Assembly (NCBI GenBank): GCA_039812375.1
Contig: JBDIAO010000025.1
Coordinates: 1-38,867 of the forward strand
Source: JAGOME01 sp039812375
Lineage (GTDB): Bacteria > Actinomycetota > Actinomycetes > Actinomycetales > Dermatophilaceae
Reading direction: 5' to 3'
Length of the DNA stretch: 38,867 nucleotides
This document shows positions 14,242 to 22,887 of the stretch, piece by piece (the stretch's first letter is position 1; every line of letters begins with the position of its first letter). Made by a program: the position numbers and the translations under genes. Below the pieces are notes generated by a model. The model was not told where the DNA came from, searched no databases, and worked only from the letters and a program-made list of their open reading frames with translations.

Positions 14242-17200
14242 TCACCCTCGGCGGACTTGCAAACGGACCCGGTGCCCGTCGGTGAGCTCCACCTCGGTGG
14301 TGCCGTCGCCGACGGTGAGGTCGTCGAGGTTCATCGCCACCTGGAACTCGATGGCCAGGGTCTCGCGGGAGACGAGGTCCCGATGGTCCAATGCGGCCCG
14401 CCACACCTGCTCCCCGGCCGCGATCGTCAGGACGATCCGGTCGCTGACGTCGAGACCGGCGTGCTTGCGGGCGTCCTGGACCGCGCGCACCAGATCGCGG
14501 GCCAGTCCCTCGGCTGCGAGCGCCGGAGTGACCTGCGTGTCGAGCACGACGAACCCCCCGTGCGGCAGCATCGCGGTGGCTCGATCCTGCTCGCCGTCCG
14601 CCGCGACGACCGTTTCGAGGGTGTACTCGCCCTCGAGCAGGGCCAGCCCGCCCGCGGTGACCGTGCCGTCTTGACCGAGCGACCAATCGCCGCTCTTGGA
14701 TCCCTTGATTGCCTGCTGGACGTCGCGCCCGAGCCGGGGGCCGGCGACGCGGGCGTTGACGGTGAGCTTCTGGCTCACGCCGAAGTCAGCCTGCTCGGCG
14801 TCCCCGACGTCGAGGAGGGTCACCGCCTTGACGTTGAGCTCGTCGGCGATGATGTCGGTGAAGGGGGTCAGGGCGTGCGCGTCGGCGACGACAACGGTGA
14901 GCTCGGCGAGCGGGAGGCGGACCCGCAGCTGCTGGGCCTTGCGCAGCGAGGAGCCGGCCGAGCACACCGCGCGCACCTGGTCCATCGCCGCGACGAGCGC
15001 GTCGTCGTGCGGGAGGTCGGCGGCATCCGGCCAGTTGGTCAGGTGCACCGAGCGCCCACCGGTCAGGCCGCGCCAGATCTCCTCGGTGACCAGCGGCAGG
15101 AGTGGGGCAGCGAGACGGGTGAGCACCTCAAGGGCCGTGTAGAGCGTGTCGAAGGCGGCGCGGGCCCCGGCACCCCGGGCCCCGGCACCGTTGGCCCCCG
15201 CACCCCGGGCCCCCGAGGCGGCATTCAAGGACTGGGCACCGGTGTCCCAGAAGCGTTCCCGGGAGCGGCGGATGTACCAGTTGGTCAGCACGTCGACGAA
15301 GCCGCGCAGCGAGTCACTGGCCCCGGCGATGTCGTAGCGGTCCATCTGACTGGTCATCTCGGCGACCAGGGCGCCCAGTTTGGCGAGCAGATAGCGGTCG
15401 AGCGGGTCCGGTGAAGAGGTCGAGGCGGATGCCGTGTACCCGGCCCCGTCGTCCATCGCGTTCGCGTAGAGGGCGAAGAAGTACCACGAGTTCCACAGCG
15501 GGATGAGCACCTGGCGCACCCCCTCGCGGATGCCCTCTTCGGTGACCACGAGGTTGCCGCCGCGCAGGATCGGGGAGGACATCAGGAACCAGCGCATCGC
15601 GTCGGCGCCGTCGCGGGCGAAGACCTCGGTGACGTCGGGATAGTTGCGCAGCGACTTGCTCATCTTCTGCCCGTCGTTGCCCAGGACGATGCCGTGGCTG
15701 ATGCACGACTCGAACGCGGGCCGGTCGAACAGGGCGCTGGCCAGGATGTGCAGGGTGTAGAACCAGCCACGGGTCTGCCCGATGTACTCGACGATGAAGT
15801 CACCGGGGAAGTGGTGCTCGAACCAGTCGGCGTTCTCGAAGGGGTAGTGCACCTGGGCGAAGCTCATCGAGCCGGAGTCGAACCACACGTCGAGGACGTC
15901 CTCGACCCGGTGCATGGTCGAACGCCCGCTCGGGTCGTCCGGGTTGGGCCGAGTCAGCTCGTCGATGAACGGGCGGTGCAGGTCGGGCTCGCCCTCCCGG
16001 TTGCGCGGCAGGCGCCCGAAGTCGGCCTCGAGCTCCTCGAAGGAGCCGTAGACGTCGATCCTCGGGTACGCCGGATCATCGGAGCGCCACACCGGGATCG
16101 GGCTACCCCAGAACCTGTTGCGCGAAATCGACCAGTCGCGCGCGTTCGCCAGCCACTTGCCGAACTGGCCGTCCTTGACGTGCTCGGGCACCCAGGTGAT
16201 CTGCTGGTTGAGCTCGACCATGCGCGCCTTGATGGCGGTCACCTCGACGAACCACGACGAGACGCCCTTGTAGATGAGCGGCTGCCGGCAGCGCCAGCAG
16301 TGCGGATAGGAGTGCGCATAGCTCTCCTGGCGCAGCAGAACCGTGCCCGGCGAGACCGACCCGGCCCTCTGGCCGCGGGTGGCCTTGCGCAGGTCCGCCA
16401 GGATCGGGGCGTTCGCGTCGAAGACGAGCATCCCTTCGTACTCCCCCACCGGCGCCGTGAAGCACCCGTCGGGACCGACCGGCATGACCGCCTCGACCCG
16501 CTCGCGGTCGGTGACGACCTTGTCGTCCTCACCGAAGGCGCCGGCGGTGTGCACCAGGCCCGATCCGTCGGTCGTCGTGACGAACTCGGCGGCCACCACC
16601 CGGAAGGCGTTCTCGTGACCGGCGTAGTAGCTGAACGGGGGGGTGTAGCTGCGCCCGACGAGGTCGGCGCCCTTGAGTCGCTGCACGACGAGAGGGGCGA
16701 CCTCCCCCTTGGCGTCCCCGGTGAGCTCCTTGGCGTAGGCGGACATGAGCGCCTCGGCCAGGACGTAGCGCTCCGGGGATCCGGTCGGCACCGAGGACTC
16801 GACGACGACGTAGTCGATGTCCTCCCCCACCATGACGAGCAGGTTGGCCGGCAGGGTCCACGGGGTCGTCGTCCACACCAGCGCGAGCTCGCCGGTCGAC
16901 AGGCGCACCCCGAGGGTGACGGCCGGGTCTTGACGGATCTGGTAGACCTCCTCGTCCATCCGCAACTCGTGGTTGGACAGCGGGGTCTGGTCGTTCCAGC
17001 AGTAGGGCAGCACTCGGAAGCCCTCGTAGACCAGGCCCTTGTCGTACAGGCTCTTGAAGGCCCAGAGCACCGACTCCATGAAGCTCGGGTTGAGCGTCTT
17101 GTAGTCGTTGTCGAAGTCGACCCAGCGGGCCTGCCGGGTGACGTACTCGCGCCATTCGTCGGTGTACTTCATCACCGACTCGCGGCACTTGTCGTTGAAG

Positions 17201-17592
17201 GCCTCGATGCCGATCTCGAGGATCTCCTCCTTGGTCTTGATCCCGAGCTGACTCATCGCCTCCAACTCGGCCGGCAGGCCGTGGGTGTCCCAGCCGAAGC
17301 GGCGCTCGACCCGCTTGCCGCGCATGGTCTCGTAGCGCGGGACCACGTCCTTGACGTAACCAGTGAGCAGGTGACCGTAGTGCGGCAACCCGTTGGCGAA
17401 GGGAGGACCGTCGTAGAAGACGAACTCGCCCTCCCCGTCCTGGCCGGCGGGACGGTTCTCTACCGAGGCGGCGAAGGTATCGTCAGCCTCCCAGTAGCCG
17501 AGCACAGCCTCCTCGATCTGCGGGAAGCGCGGGCTCGCGGGCACGCCGAATGCGGCGCCGGGGGTGCTCGTGGAGACCTTGGGGTAGGCCAT
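14242..17592 (-). CDS. ileS: isoleucyl-tRNA synthetase (long, eukaryote-like type)
   Basis: A 1116-residue class I synthetase. HIGH appears as HYGH at residues 71-74 ('FANGLPHYGHLL'), KMSKS at 643-647, and the editing domain carries 'VWTTTPWTLPANLLV'. 'GLPHYGH' and the length point to the eukaryote-like IleS group that includes the naturally mupirocin-tolerant enzymes of mycobacteria. The anticodon domain contains a 5-residue Gly-Ala-Arg repeat (about 793-810). The start is the ATG at 17592 with AGGAGA upstream; an open extension to 17730 overlaps the T-box leader and is not coding. Confidence 0.96.
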   Translation of the reverse strand: MAYPKVSTSTPGAAFGVPASPRFPQIEEAVLGYWEADDTFAASVENRPAGQDGEGEFVFYDGPPFANGLPHYGHLLTGYVKDVVPRYETMRGKRVERRFGWDTHGLPAELEAMSQLGIKTKEEILEIGIEAFNDKCRESVMKYTDEWREYVTRQARWVDFDNDYKTLNPSFMESVLWAFKSLYDKGLVYEGFRVLPYCWNDQTPLSNHELRMDEEVYQIRQDPAVTLGVRLSTGELALVWTTTPWTLPANLLVMVGEDIDYVVVESSVPTGSPERYVLAEALMSAYAKELTGDAKGEVAPLVVQRLKGADLVGRSYTPPFSYYAGHENAFRVVAAEFVTTTDGSGLVHTAGAFGEDDKVVTDRERVEAVMPVGPDGCFTAPVGEYEGMLVFDANAPILADLRKATRGQRAGSVSPGTVLLRQESYAHSYPHCWRCRQPLIYKGVSSWFVEVTAIKARMVELNQQITWVPEHVKDGQFGKWLANARDWSISRNRFWGSPIPVWRSDDPAYPRIDVYGSFEELEADFGRLPRNREGEPDLHRPFIDELTRPNPDDPSGRSTMHRVEDVLDVWFDSGSMSFAQVHYPFENADWFEHHFPGDFIVEYIGQTRGWFYTLHILASALFDRPAFESCISHGIVLGNDGQKMSKSLRNYPDVTEVFARDGADAMRWFLMSSPILRGGNLVVTEEGIREGVRQVLIPLWNSWYFFALYANAMDDGAGYTASASTSSPDPLDRYLLAKLGALVAEMTSQMDRYDIAGASDSLRGFVDVLTNWYIRRSRERFWDTGAQSLNAASGARGAGANGAGARGAGARAAFDTLYTALEVLTRLAAPLLPLVTEEIWRGLTGGRSVHLTNWPDAADLPHDDALVAAMDQVRAVCSAGSSLRKAQQLRVRLPLAELTVVVADAHALTPFTDIIADELNVKAVTLLDVGDAEQADFGVSQKLTVNARVAGPRLGRDVQQAIKGSKSGDWSLGQDGTVTAGGLALLEGEYTLETVVAADGEQDRATAMLPHGGFVVLDTQVTPALAAEGLARDLVRAVQDARKHAGLDVSDRIVLTIAAGEQVWRAALDHRDLVSRETLAIEFQVAMNLDDLTVGDGTTEVELTDGHRVRLQVRRG
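15162..15215 (-). repeat. in-frame 15-bp repeat in ileS
   Basis: About 3.6 copies of a 15-bp GC-rich unit encode GAGAR/GAGAN-type pentapeptides in the helical region following the catalytic domain. It is in frame and probably forms a flexible surface insertion. I see no counterpart expected in other IleS proteins. Confidence 0.7.
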
Positions 17593-17600
17593 TGTGGGGC

Positions 17601-17850
17601 TCTCCTGCTGTGCGTCGACTCGTGTCCTGCCGGTCACGAGGACGAAGGAGAACGGCGTCGAAGTATGCCGTGTGGTCGCCTCCGCGGTACCACCTCGCTT
17701 GCCCGACCCGACGCGGCCACGGGTGACCACGCACGGTGCCGGACCGCTCGTCGAGGCGTTGACGGGCCCACCCGTCCGGTTCTACTGAGCGGGCCGGGGC
17801 TCGCTGTTCTTCCGGAAGCTCGCCGCTGATGACGGCTCGAACGCTGCTGG
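17601..17850 (-). promoter_or_regulatory. T-box riboswitch (ileS leader, ultrashort stem I)
   Basis: On the minus strand 17695-17683 reads AGGTGGTACCGCG, the diagnostic T-box sequence that pairs with the uncharged tRNA acceptor end. Near the predicted 5' end, GCCG (17836-17833) and CGGC (17825-17822) close a 7-nt loop TCATCAG whose ATC (17830-17828) is an isoleucine specifier codon. TCTCCT (17651-17646) is fully complementary to the AGGAGA Shine-Dalgarno (17606-17601), so a sequestrator is possible. Together these match translational actinobacterial ileS T-boxes: uncharged tRNA-Ile would free the ribosome binding site. Confidence 0.88.
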
Positions 17851-17855
17851 GGTCG

Positions 17856-17885
17856 AGTCTATCGCCGGACCCGGGATTCCCAGAA
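17856..17885 (-). promoter_or_regulatory. candidate ileS promoter
   Basis: Minus-strand TTCTGG (17885-17880) and TAGACT (17861-17856) are 18 nt apart. Transcription would begin about 17849, just before the short stem I, which agrees with an ultrashort T-box. Confidence 0.45.
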
Positions 17886-17887
17886 CC

Positions 17888-17918
17888 GCCGGGCTTGAGC
17901 GGGCCGCTCGGGCCCGGC
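17888..17918 (-). terminator. hairpin directly after the ppsA stop
   Basis: Nested arms GCCGGGC/GCCCGGC (17888-17894, 17912-17918) and GAGCG/CGCTC (17897-17901, 17905-17909) fold around a GGC loop. It starts at the base after the ppsA stop codon and sits against the ileS promoter. No U-tract follows, as is usual for G+C-rich actinobacterial terminators. Confidence 0.55.
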
Positions 17919-20348
17919 TCAGCCCCGGCCCGTGTGCCCGGCGAGCCGCAGCCAGGTGTCGACGACGCTGTCCGGGTTGAGCGAGATCGACTCGATGCCC
18001 TGCTCCATGAGCCACGCGGCCAGGTCGGGGTGGTCGCTCGGGCCCTGTCCGCAGATGCCGACGTACTTCCCGCGGGCCCTGCACGCGCTAATCGCCGCGC
18101 TGAGCATGAACTTCACCGCATCGTTGCGTTCGTCGAACCCGCCGGCGACCAGGCTCGAGTCGCGGTCGATACCCAGGGTCAGCTGGGTCATGTCGTTCGA
18201 GCCGATCGAGAAGCCGTCGAAGTGGTCGAGGAACTGGTCGGCGAGCACGGCGTTACTGGGGATTTCGCACATCATGACGACCTCGAGCCCGTTCTCCCCC
18301 CGCACCAGGCCGTGGCTGGCGAGCAGGTCGATGACCGCCTTGCCCTCGGCCACGGTGCGCACGAACGGGATCATCACCTTGACGTTGGTCAGGCCCATCT
18401 CGTCGCGGACGAACTTCAGGGCCTGGCACTCCATCGCAAAGCACTGCGCGAAGTCGGCCGAGACGTAGCGTGAGGCCCCCCGGTAGCCGAGCATCGGGTT
18501 CTCCTCGTGCGGCTCATACAACTCACCGCCGAGCAGGTTGGCGTACTCGTTGGACTTGAAGTCCGACATCCGCACGATGACTGGGTGCGGGGCGAACGCG
18601 GCTGCCAGCGTTGAGACTCCCTCGGCGACCCGCTGGACGAAGTACTCCCGCGGGCTCGGGTAGGCCGCGGTCGCCTCCTGCACCTGGTCGCGCAGGTCCT
18701 CGGGCAAGGTGTCGGCCTCGAGCAGCGCCTTGGGGTGGATGCCGATCTGGTGGTTGATGATGAACTCGAGTCGGGCCAGGCCGACGCCGCAGTTGGGCAG
18801 GGCGCTGAAGGCGAAGGCCTGCTCCGGGGTGCCGACGTTCATCATGATCTTCACCGGGATCTCCGGCATCGACTCCAGCTTCGTGGACTCGACGGTGAAG
18901 TCGAGCAGGCCGGCGTAGACGTTGCCGGTGTCCCCGTCCGCGCACGAGACGGTCACCGCAGCCCCGTCGGCCAGGGCACTGGTGCCGCTCCCGGTACCGA
19001 CGACGGCCGGGATGCCGAGTTCGCGGGCGATGATCGCGGCGTGGCAGGTGCGCCCACCGCGGTTGGTGACGATGGCGGCGGCCCGCTTCATGATCGGCTC
19101 CCAGTCCGGGTCGGTCATGTCGGCGACGAGGACTTCGCCGGGCTGGAACTCGCGCATCTGCTCGACCGAGCGCAGAATCCGCACTGCCCCGGACCCGATG
19201 CGTTGGCCGATCGCTCGGCCACTGACCAGAACCTGACCCTGCTCGTGGAGTCGGTAGCGCTGGAGTTCCCCACCGGCGCGGCGGGACTGCACCGTCTCGG
19301 GCCGGGCCTGGAGGATGTACAGCCCGCCGTCGAGGCCGTCGCGGGCCCATTCGATGTCCATCGGCCGGCCGTAGTGCTCCTCGATGGCCAGGGCATGCCG
19401 GGCGAGCTCGCTCACCTCGGCGTCGGTGATGCTGAGCAGGTGCCGTCGCTCCTGGGGCACGTCGACGAACTCGGTCGTCCGTCCGACGGTACGGTCGGCC
19501 GTGTAGACCATCTGGGTGGCCTTCCCCCCGATGCCGCGCTTGAGGATCGCCGGGCGTCCCGCCCGCAGCGCCGGCTTGTAGACGTAGAACTCGTCCGGGT
19601 TGACCGCCCCCTGGACGACGGCTTCGCCCAAGCCGTACGAGGAGGTGATGAAGACGGCATCGGTGAAACCCGACTCGGTGTCCATGGTGAACATGACCCC
19701 AGAGGCCCCGATGTCCGACCGCACCATCCGTTGAATGCCGGCCGAGAGGGCGACATCCTCGTGGTTGAACCCGTGGTGCACCCGGTAGGCGATAGCCCGG
19801 TCGTTGTACAGCGAGGCGAAGACCTCTCGGATCGCGATGAGGACGGCGTCGATGCCGCGGATGTTGAGGAAGGTCTCCTGCTGGCCTGCGAAGGAGGCAT
19901 CCGGCAGGTCCTCGGCGGTCGCGCTCGAGCGCACCGCCACCGCTATCTGCTCGTCGCCGCCGGTCAGCGCGTCGTATGCCGCCCGAATGTCCGCTTCGAG
20001 GCCGGCCGGGAAGGGTTGGGCGACGACCGCCTCCCGGATGCCGCGGCCCACCTGCGCGAGCCGTTCGACGTCCTGGGTGTCCAGGCCCTGCAGACGCTGA
20101 GCGATGCTCGCGCCGAGGCCGGTGTCACCGATGAAGTCCCAGTACGCCCTCGAGGTCGTCGCGAACCCGTCCGGGACGTGCACCCCGGCAGCGGCGAGGC
20201 GGGAGACCATCTCTCCGAGTGAGGCATTCTTCCCGCCGACGAGGTGGAGGTCGCGCATCCCGATCTCAGCGAACGGGATGATGTTGCGCTCCGCGTGCGG
20301 CCCCTGGGCCCGGGCTTCGTCCTGGTTCTGGTGTTCGTCCTGGGTCAT
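17919..20348 (-). CDS. ppsA: phosphoenolpyruvate synthase
   Basis: An 809-residue enzyme converting pyruvate, ATP and water to PEP, AMP and phosphate. The N-terminal ATP-grasp domain shows 'VGGKNASLGEMVSRL' and 'AVRSSATAEDLPDASFAGQQETFLN'; the central swivelling domain has 'GGRTCHAAIIARELGIPAVVG' with catalytic His436 and Thr434, the regulator's target; the C-terminal barrel ends 'GICGQGPSDHPDLAAWL' and 'ISLNPDSV'. The start ATG overlaps the ppsR stop (ATGA), so expression is coupled. A frame to 20480 overlaps ppsR and is rejected. It works in gluconeogenesis. Confidence 0.96.
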   Translation of the reverse strand: MTQDEHQNQDEARAQGPHAERNIIPFAEIGMRDLHLVGGKNASLGEMVSRLAAAGVHVPDGFATTSRAYWDFIGDTGLGASIAQRLQGLDTQDVERLAQVGRGIREAVVAQPFPAGLEADIRAAYDALTGGDEQIAVAVRSSATAEDLPDASFAGQQETFLNIRGIDAVLIAIREVFASLYNDRAIAYRVHHGFNHEDVALSAGIQRMVRSDIGASGVMFTMDTESGFTDAVFITSSYGLGEAVVQGAVNPDEFYVYKPALRAGRPAILKRGIGGKATQMVYTADRTVGRTTEFVDVPQERRHLLSITDAEVSELARHALAIEEHYGRPMDIEWARDGLDGGLYILQARPETVQSRRAGGELQRYRLHEQGQVLVSGRAIGQRIGSGAVRILRSVEQMREFQPGEVLVADMTDPDWEPIMKRAAAIVTNRGGRTCHAAIIARELGIPAVVGTGSGTSALADGAAVTVSCADGDTGNVYAGLLDFTVESTKLESMPEIPVKIMMNVGTPEQAFAFSALPNCGVGLARLEFIINHQIGIHPKALLEADTLPEDLRDQVQEATAAYPSPREYFVQRVAEGVSTLAAAFAPHPVIVRMSDFKSNEYANLLGGELYEPHEENPMLGYRGASRYVSADFAQCFAMECQALKFVRDEMGLTNVKVMIPFVRTVAEGKAVIDLLASHGLVRGENGLEVVMMCEIPSNAVLADQFLDHFDGFSIGSNDMTQLTLGIDRDSSLVAGGFDERNDAVKFMLSAAISACRARGKYVGICGQGPSDHPDLAAWLMEQGIESISLNPDSVVDTWLRLAGHTGRG

Positions 20349-21223
20349 GGTCTGCTCCTGTGCTGGATCGTCTGCATGATGACGGTGGCGATCTCCTCGA
20401 CCGACTTGGTCGCCGAGCTCGTCGAGGGAATCCGGTGGGTGCGCAGCAGGGCCTGGGTGCGACGGATCTCGTGGGCGCACTGCTCCATTGAGGCGTACCG
20501 GGAGTTCGGGCGGCGCTCCTGGCGGACCTGGGTGAGCCGTTCGGCGGTCGTGACAATGCCGAAGCAGCGTTGCCGGTGGGCCCGGACCGGCTCCGGCAGC
20601 TCGCTGCCCTCGAAGTCCTCGTCGACAAGGGGGTAGTTCGCGACGAAGAGACCGTGCTGCAAGGCCAGATACATGCTCGTCGGGGTCTTCCCGGAACGGG
20701 ACGGGCCAAGGAGGATGACGTCGGCCTTATCCAGGGCGCGCAGGCTCTGTCCGTCGTCGTGCTCGATGGTGTAGTCGATCGCCGCCATCCGGTGGCTGTA
20801 GCGCTGCGCGTCCCCCAGACCGTGCAGCTGCGCGGGGACTCGGGCCCCGGGCTGCCCCAGGACGGCTTCGACCTGGGGCAGGTGCAGGTCGAAGAAGTCG
20901 ATGAGCGGGCACCTCGTGCGCCCGATCGTGTCCCGGATGTCGAGCGAGGCCACGGTGGTGAAGGCCAGCGGGGCCACCGGGCCGTCGACGGCCGCGTCGA
21001 GGACCTCGACCACCCGACGCGCCTTCTCGGCAGTGGTGACGAACGGAAAGAGCGTTCGTTCGAAGCGCACGCCCGGGAACTGGATAAGGAGGGCGTTGCC
21101 CAGGGCCTCGGCGGTGATCCCGGTGGAGTCGGAGACGAAGAAGACCGGGACGACGCCCTGCCCAAGATGCCGGTCCGGACGCGATGGCCCCCCGTCGCGA
21201 ACACTCGCGCCGCCGGACGCCAT
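20345..21223 (-). CDS. ppsR: PEP synthase regulatory kinase/phosphotransferase (PPSR/PDRP family)
   Basis: A 292-residue DUF299 protein. 'VPVFFVSDSTGITAEALGNALL' (about 25-46) is the family N-terminus and GPSRSGKT at 173-180 is its P-loop-like motif. These bifunctional enzymes use ADP to phosphorylate the Thr beside the catalytic His of PEP synthase and use phosphate to remove it. The 4-bp overlap with ppsA makes PpsA its clear partner. ATG 21223 overlaps the upstream stop by one base (TGATG); a frame reaching 21853 lies inside that gene and is not coding. Confidence 0.93.
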   Translation of the reverse strand: MASGGASVRDGGPSRPDRHLGQGVVPVFFVSDSTGITAEALGNALLIQFPGVRFERTLFPFVTTAEKARRVVEVLDAAVDGPVAPLAFTTVASLDIRDTIGRTRCPLIDFFDLHLPQVEAVLGQPGARVPAQLHGLGDAQRYSHRMAAIDYTIEHDDGQSLRALDKADVILLGPSRSGKTPTSMYLALQHGLFVANYPLVDEDFEGSELPEPVRAHRQRCFGIVTTAERLTQVRQERRPNSRYASMEQCAHEIRRTQALLRTHRIPSTSSATKSVEEIATVIMQTIQHRSRP

Positions 21224-22464
21224 CAGGCCGCCGTGGCGTCCGGTGTGCTGGAGTCCGCCGGCTCCCAGTCGAGCTCGCGCCGCAACCGCCGGCGAACGCT
21301 CGGGACGTTGGTGAACGCGGTCGCCATCACCGTCATGTTGACCCAGGCCAGGATCCCGGACCCGACGAGCAGGAGCACCCCGATCCAGGTCGAGCCGTAA
21401 CGGTGGCCCATGCCCTGGGCCGAGTAGACCCGCCAGATGAGCAGGAACATGACGAGGTAGCTCGCACACCACGTGACGGCGAACTCGATGACGAACTGCT
21501 TGAGCGTCCCCTCTTCTCGGTGCACCTTCAAGGGTGCGTCCCGGATCGGCAGGACGACCGAGAGCAGGTTCCCCACCCCGCCCCACAACAGCAGGATGCA
21601 CAGGACGAGACCGATGGAGGCGATCAGAGTTGCCGGTCTGCCGGTGAGGAGAGCCAGGGCCACGGACATGGCCAGCCCCAGGGGAAAAACCACCACCATG
21701 AGCGCGAGGTTCTTCACGAGCAGGATCTCCCACAAGCGGGCACCCGAGTCCAGGGCGACGCGCACTCTGCGGGCGTCGAGGCCGAAAGAGTTGTAGGACA
21801 CTGAGCTGCCCATGACCGAGCTGACGAACAAGACCGCGAGGTAGGGCGCCCACGGCGCCTTGCTCGTCCAGTCGAACAACCGGATATAGCCGAGATAGAG
21901 GATCCCGGCGAGCACCGCGAAGAGCACGGCCTTGAGGACCGTGCGCGGCGTGCGTACCAGTTGGTATCGGATCTCGTAGGTCACCGCCCCGGCCAGGTTC
22001 GCCAACCGTGCCCGCCCACCAGAGACCCGGGAGCGCAGCTTGCGCTGGATCCGCCCCGTGGCGGCCTGCTGGCTCGCCGTCGCCAACTGCGCGTCCAAGA
22101 CGGCCCGGTGCGCCCGGCTGACTGCCCCGAAGGCCTCCGCGACAGCCTCGCTGGCGGCATCCGTGGCCGCGGTGGCCTGCGGGCCCAAATCCGCGGTGGC
22201 CACATGCTCCCCCGCGGGCCTCGCCTCGTCGGAGGCCATCTTGTCCAGAGCGGCCGCCATGTCGGCATCTGCGCTGGCAACCCGGGCCAGCCGTGCGGTG
22301 ATCTCCTCCGGCCCCTCCCAGGATGCTGCCCTGGTTTCCCGTTCGGCGAACGCGACCCGCTCGGAGAGGGCACTGATCGTCAACGTGAGCCGGCGGCCGA
22401 CCGCCACCTCAGACAGCAGAGGATCAGCGCCGATAGAGGCTGGCTCATTAGGGACGTTACCCAT
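21223..22464 (-). CDS. six-helix membrane protein of unknown function, ABC-2 permease-like
   Basis: A 413-residue protein with a good AAGGAGG site before ATG. Residues 1-145 are soluble, Ala/Glu/Arg-rich and heptad-like (possible coiled coil). Six hydrophobic segments follow at about 177-193, 206-222, 249-271, 278-300, 325-343 and 360-382. The stretch 'SSVSYNSFGLDARRVRVALDSGA' between helices 2 and 3 resembles ABC-2-type permeases of actinobacteria ('N-x-FG-x-D'). No ATPase gene adjoins. Its stop overlaps the ppsR start, so it is likely the first gene of the ppsR-ppsA unit. The link to PEP metabolism is unexplained. Confidence 0.75.
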   Translation of the reverse strand: MGNVPNEPASIGADPLLSEVAVGRRLTLTISALSERVAFAERETRAASWEGPEEITARLARVASADADMAAALDKMASDEARPAGEHVATADLGPQATAATDAASEAVAEAFGAVSRAHRAVLDAQLATASQQAATGRIQRKLRSRVSGGRARLANLAGAVTYEIRYQLVRTPRTVLKAVLFAVLAGILYLGYIRLFDWTSKAPWAPYLAVLFVSSVMGSSVSYNSFGLDARRVRVALDSGARLWEILLVKNLALMVVVFPLGLAMSVALALLTGRPATLIASIGLVLCILLLWGGVGNLLSVVLPIRDAPLKVHREEGTLKQFVIEFAVTWCASYLVMFLLIWRVYSAQGMGHRYGSTWIGVLLLVGSGILAWVNMTVMATAFTNVPSVRRRLRRELDWEPADSSTPDATAA

Positions 22465-22648
22465 CGGCTTGTGCCTCCTTCATCGGACTCTCCTCTGGAT
22501 CCTGCCAGGTGTCCCGGCTGCGTGAGACTAACCCCCTGCACAACGGTCGTCACGTGGCCGCCCCGGTCGTGGACGGCATACCACGAAGACGCCCGGCGAT
22601 CGCCTGAGCGCCTTGTGGACACGTCGCCGACGCCGCGGTGCAGGAGGT
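22465..22648. other. divergent intergenic region upstream of the riboswitch
   Basis: No gene seen. It must hold the promoters of the minus-strand membrane-protein operon and of the plus-strand B12 operon. I could not pick convincing -10/-35 pairs. An octamer CGGCATAC occurs at 22574-22581. Confidence 0.5.
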
Positions 22649-22802
22649 ACGGTGGTGGTGCCGTCCACGCCGGACGGCAACCAACGCACGCATCGGGGAA
22701 AGCCGGTCCAAACCCGGCACTGACCCGCAGCCGTAGGTCACCACACCTGGTGGTGACGAGTCGGAGCACCCGGACGCGCGCGAGCGGCTCCATCACCACC
22801 GT
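22649..22802 (+). promoter_or_regulatory. cobalamin riboswitch
   Basis: The conserved core reads GGGGAAAGCCGGTCCAAACC (from 22695), then CTGACCCGCAGCCGTA (22720-22735), then GTCGGAGCACCCG (22760-22772), the order of a cobalamin aptamer (GGGAA..GGT..AA..CC, CTG.CCCGCA.C.GTA, B12-box variant). Its ends pair: ACGGTGGTGGTG (22649-22660) with CATCACCACCGT (22791-22802), 12 bp with one G-U pair, closing P1. The leader continues 85 nt to the AAAGGGA ribosome binding site of the next gene. High cobalamin would be expected to repress the operon; the switching mode is not clear. Confidence 0.9.
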
Positions 22803-22887
22803 CGAGGACTGCGGGACGGGGCTCGGGCATCGGCCGGTGCGCCGGACAGTTCGGGACCACGTCACGAACCGCTCCGAAAGGGACCCG

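Noticed and set aside
15694..17829. A 711-codon open frame on the plus strand
   Set aside because: It lies antisense to ileS, has no recognisable domains and reflects the third-position G+C bias of the real gene.
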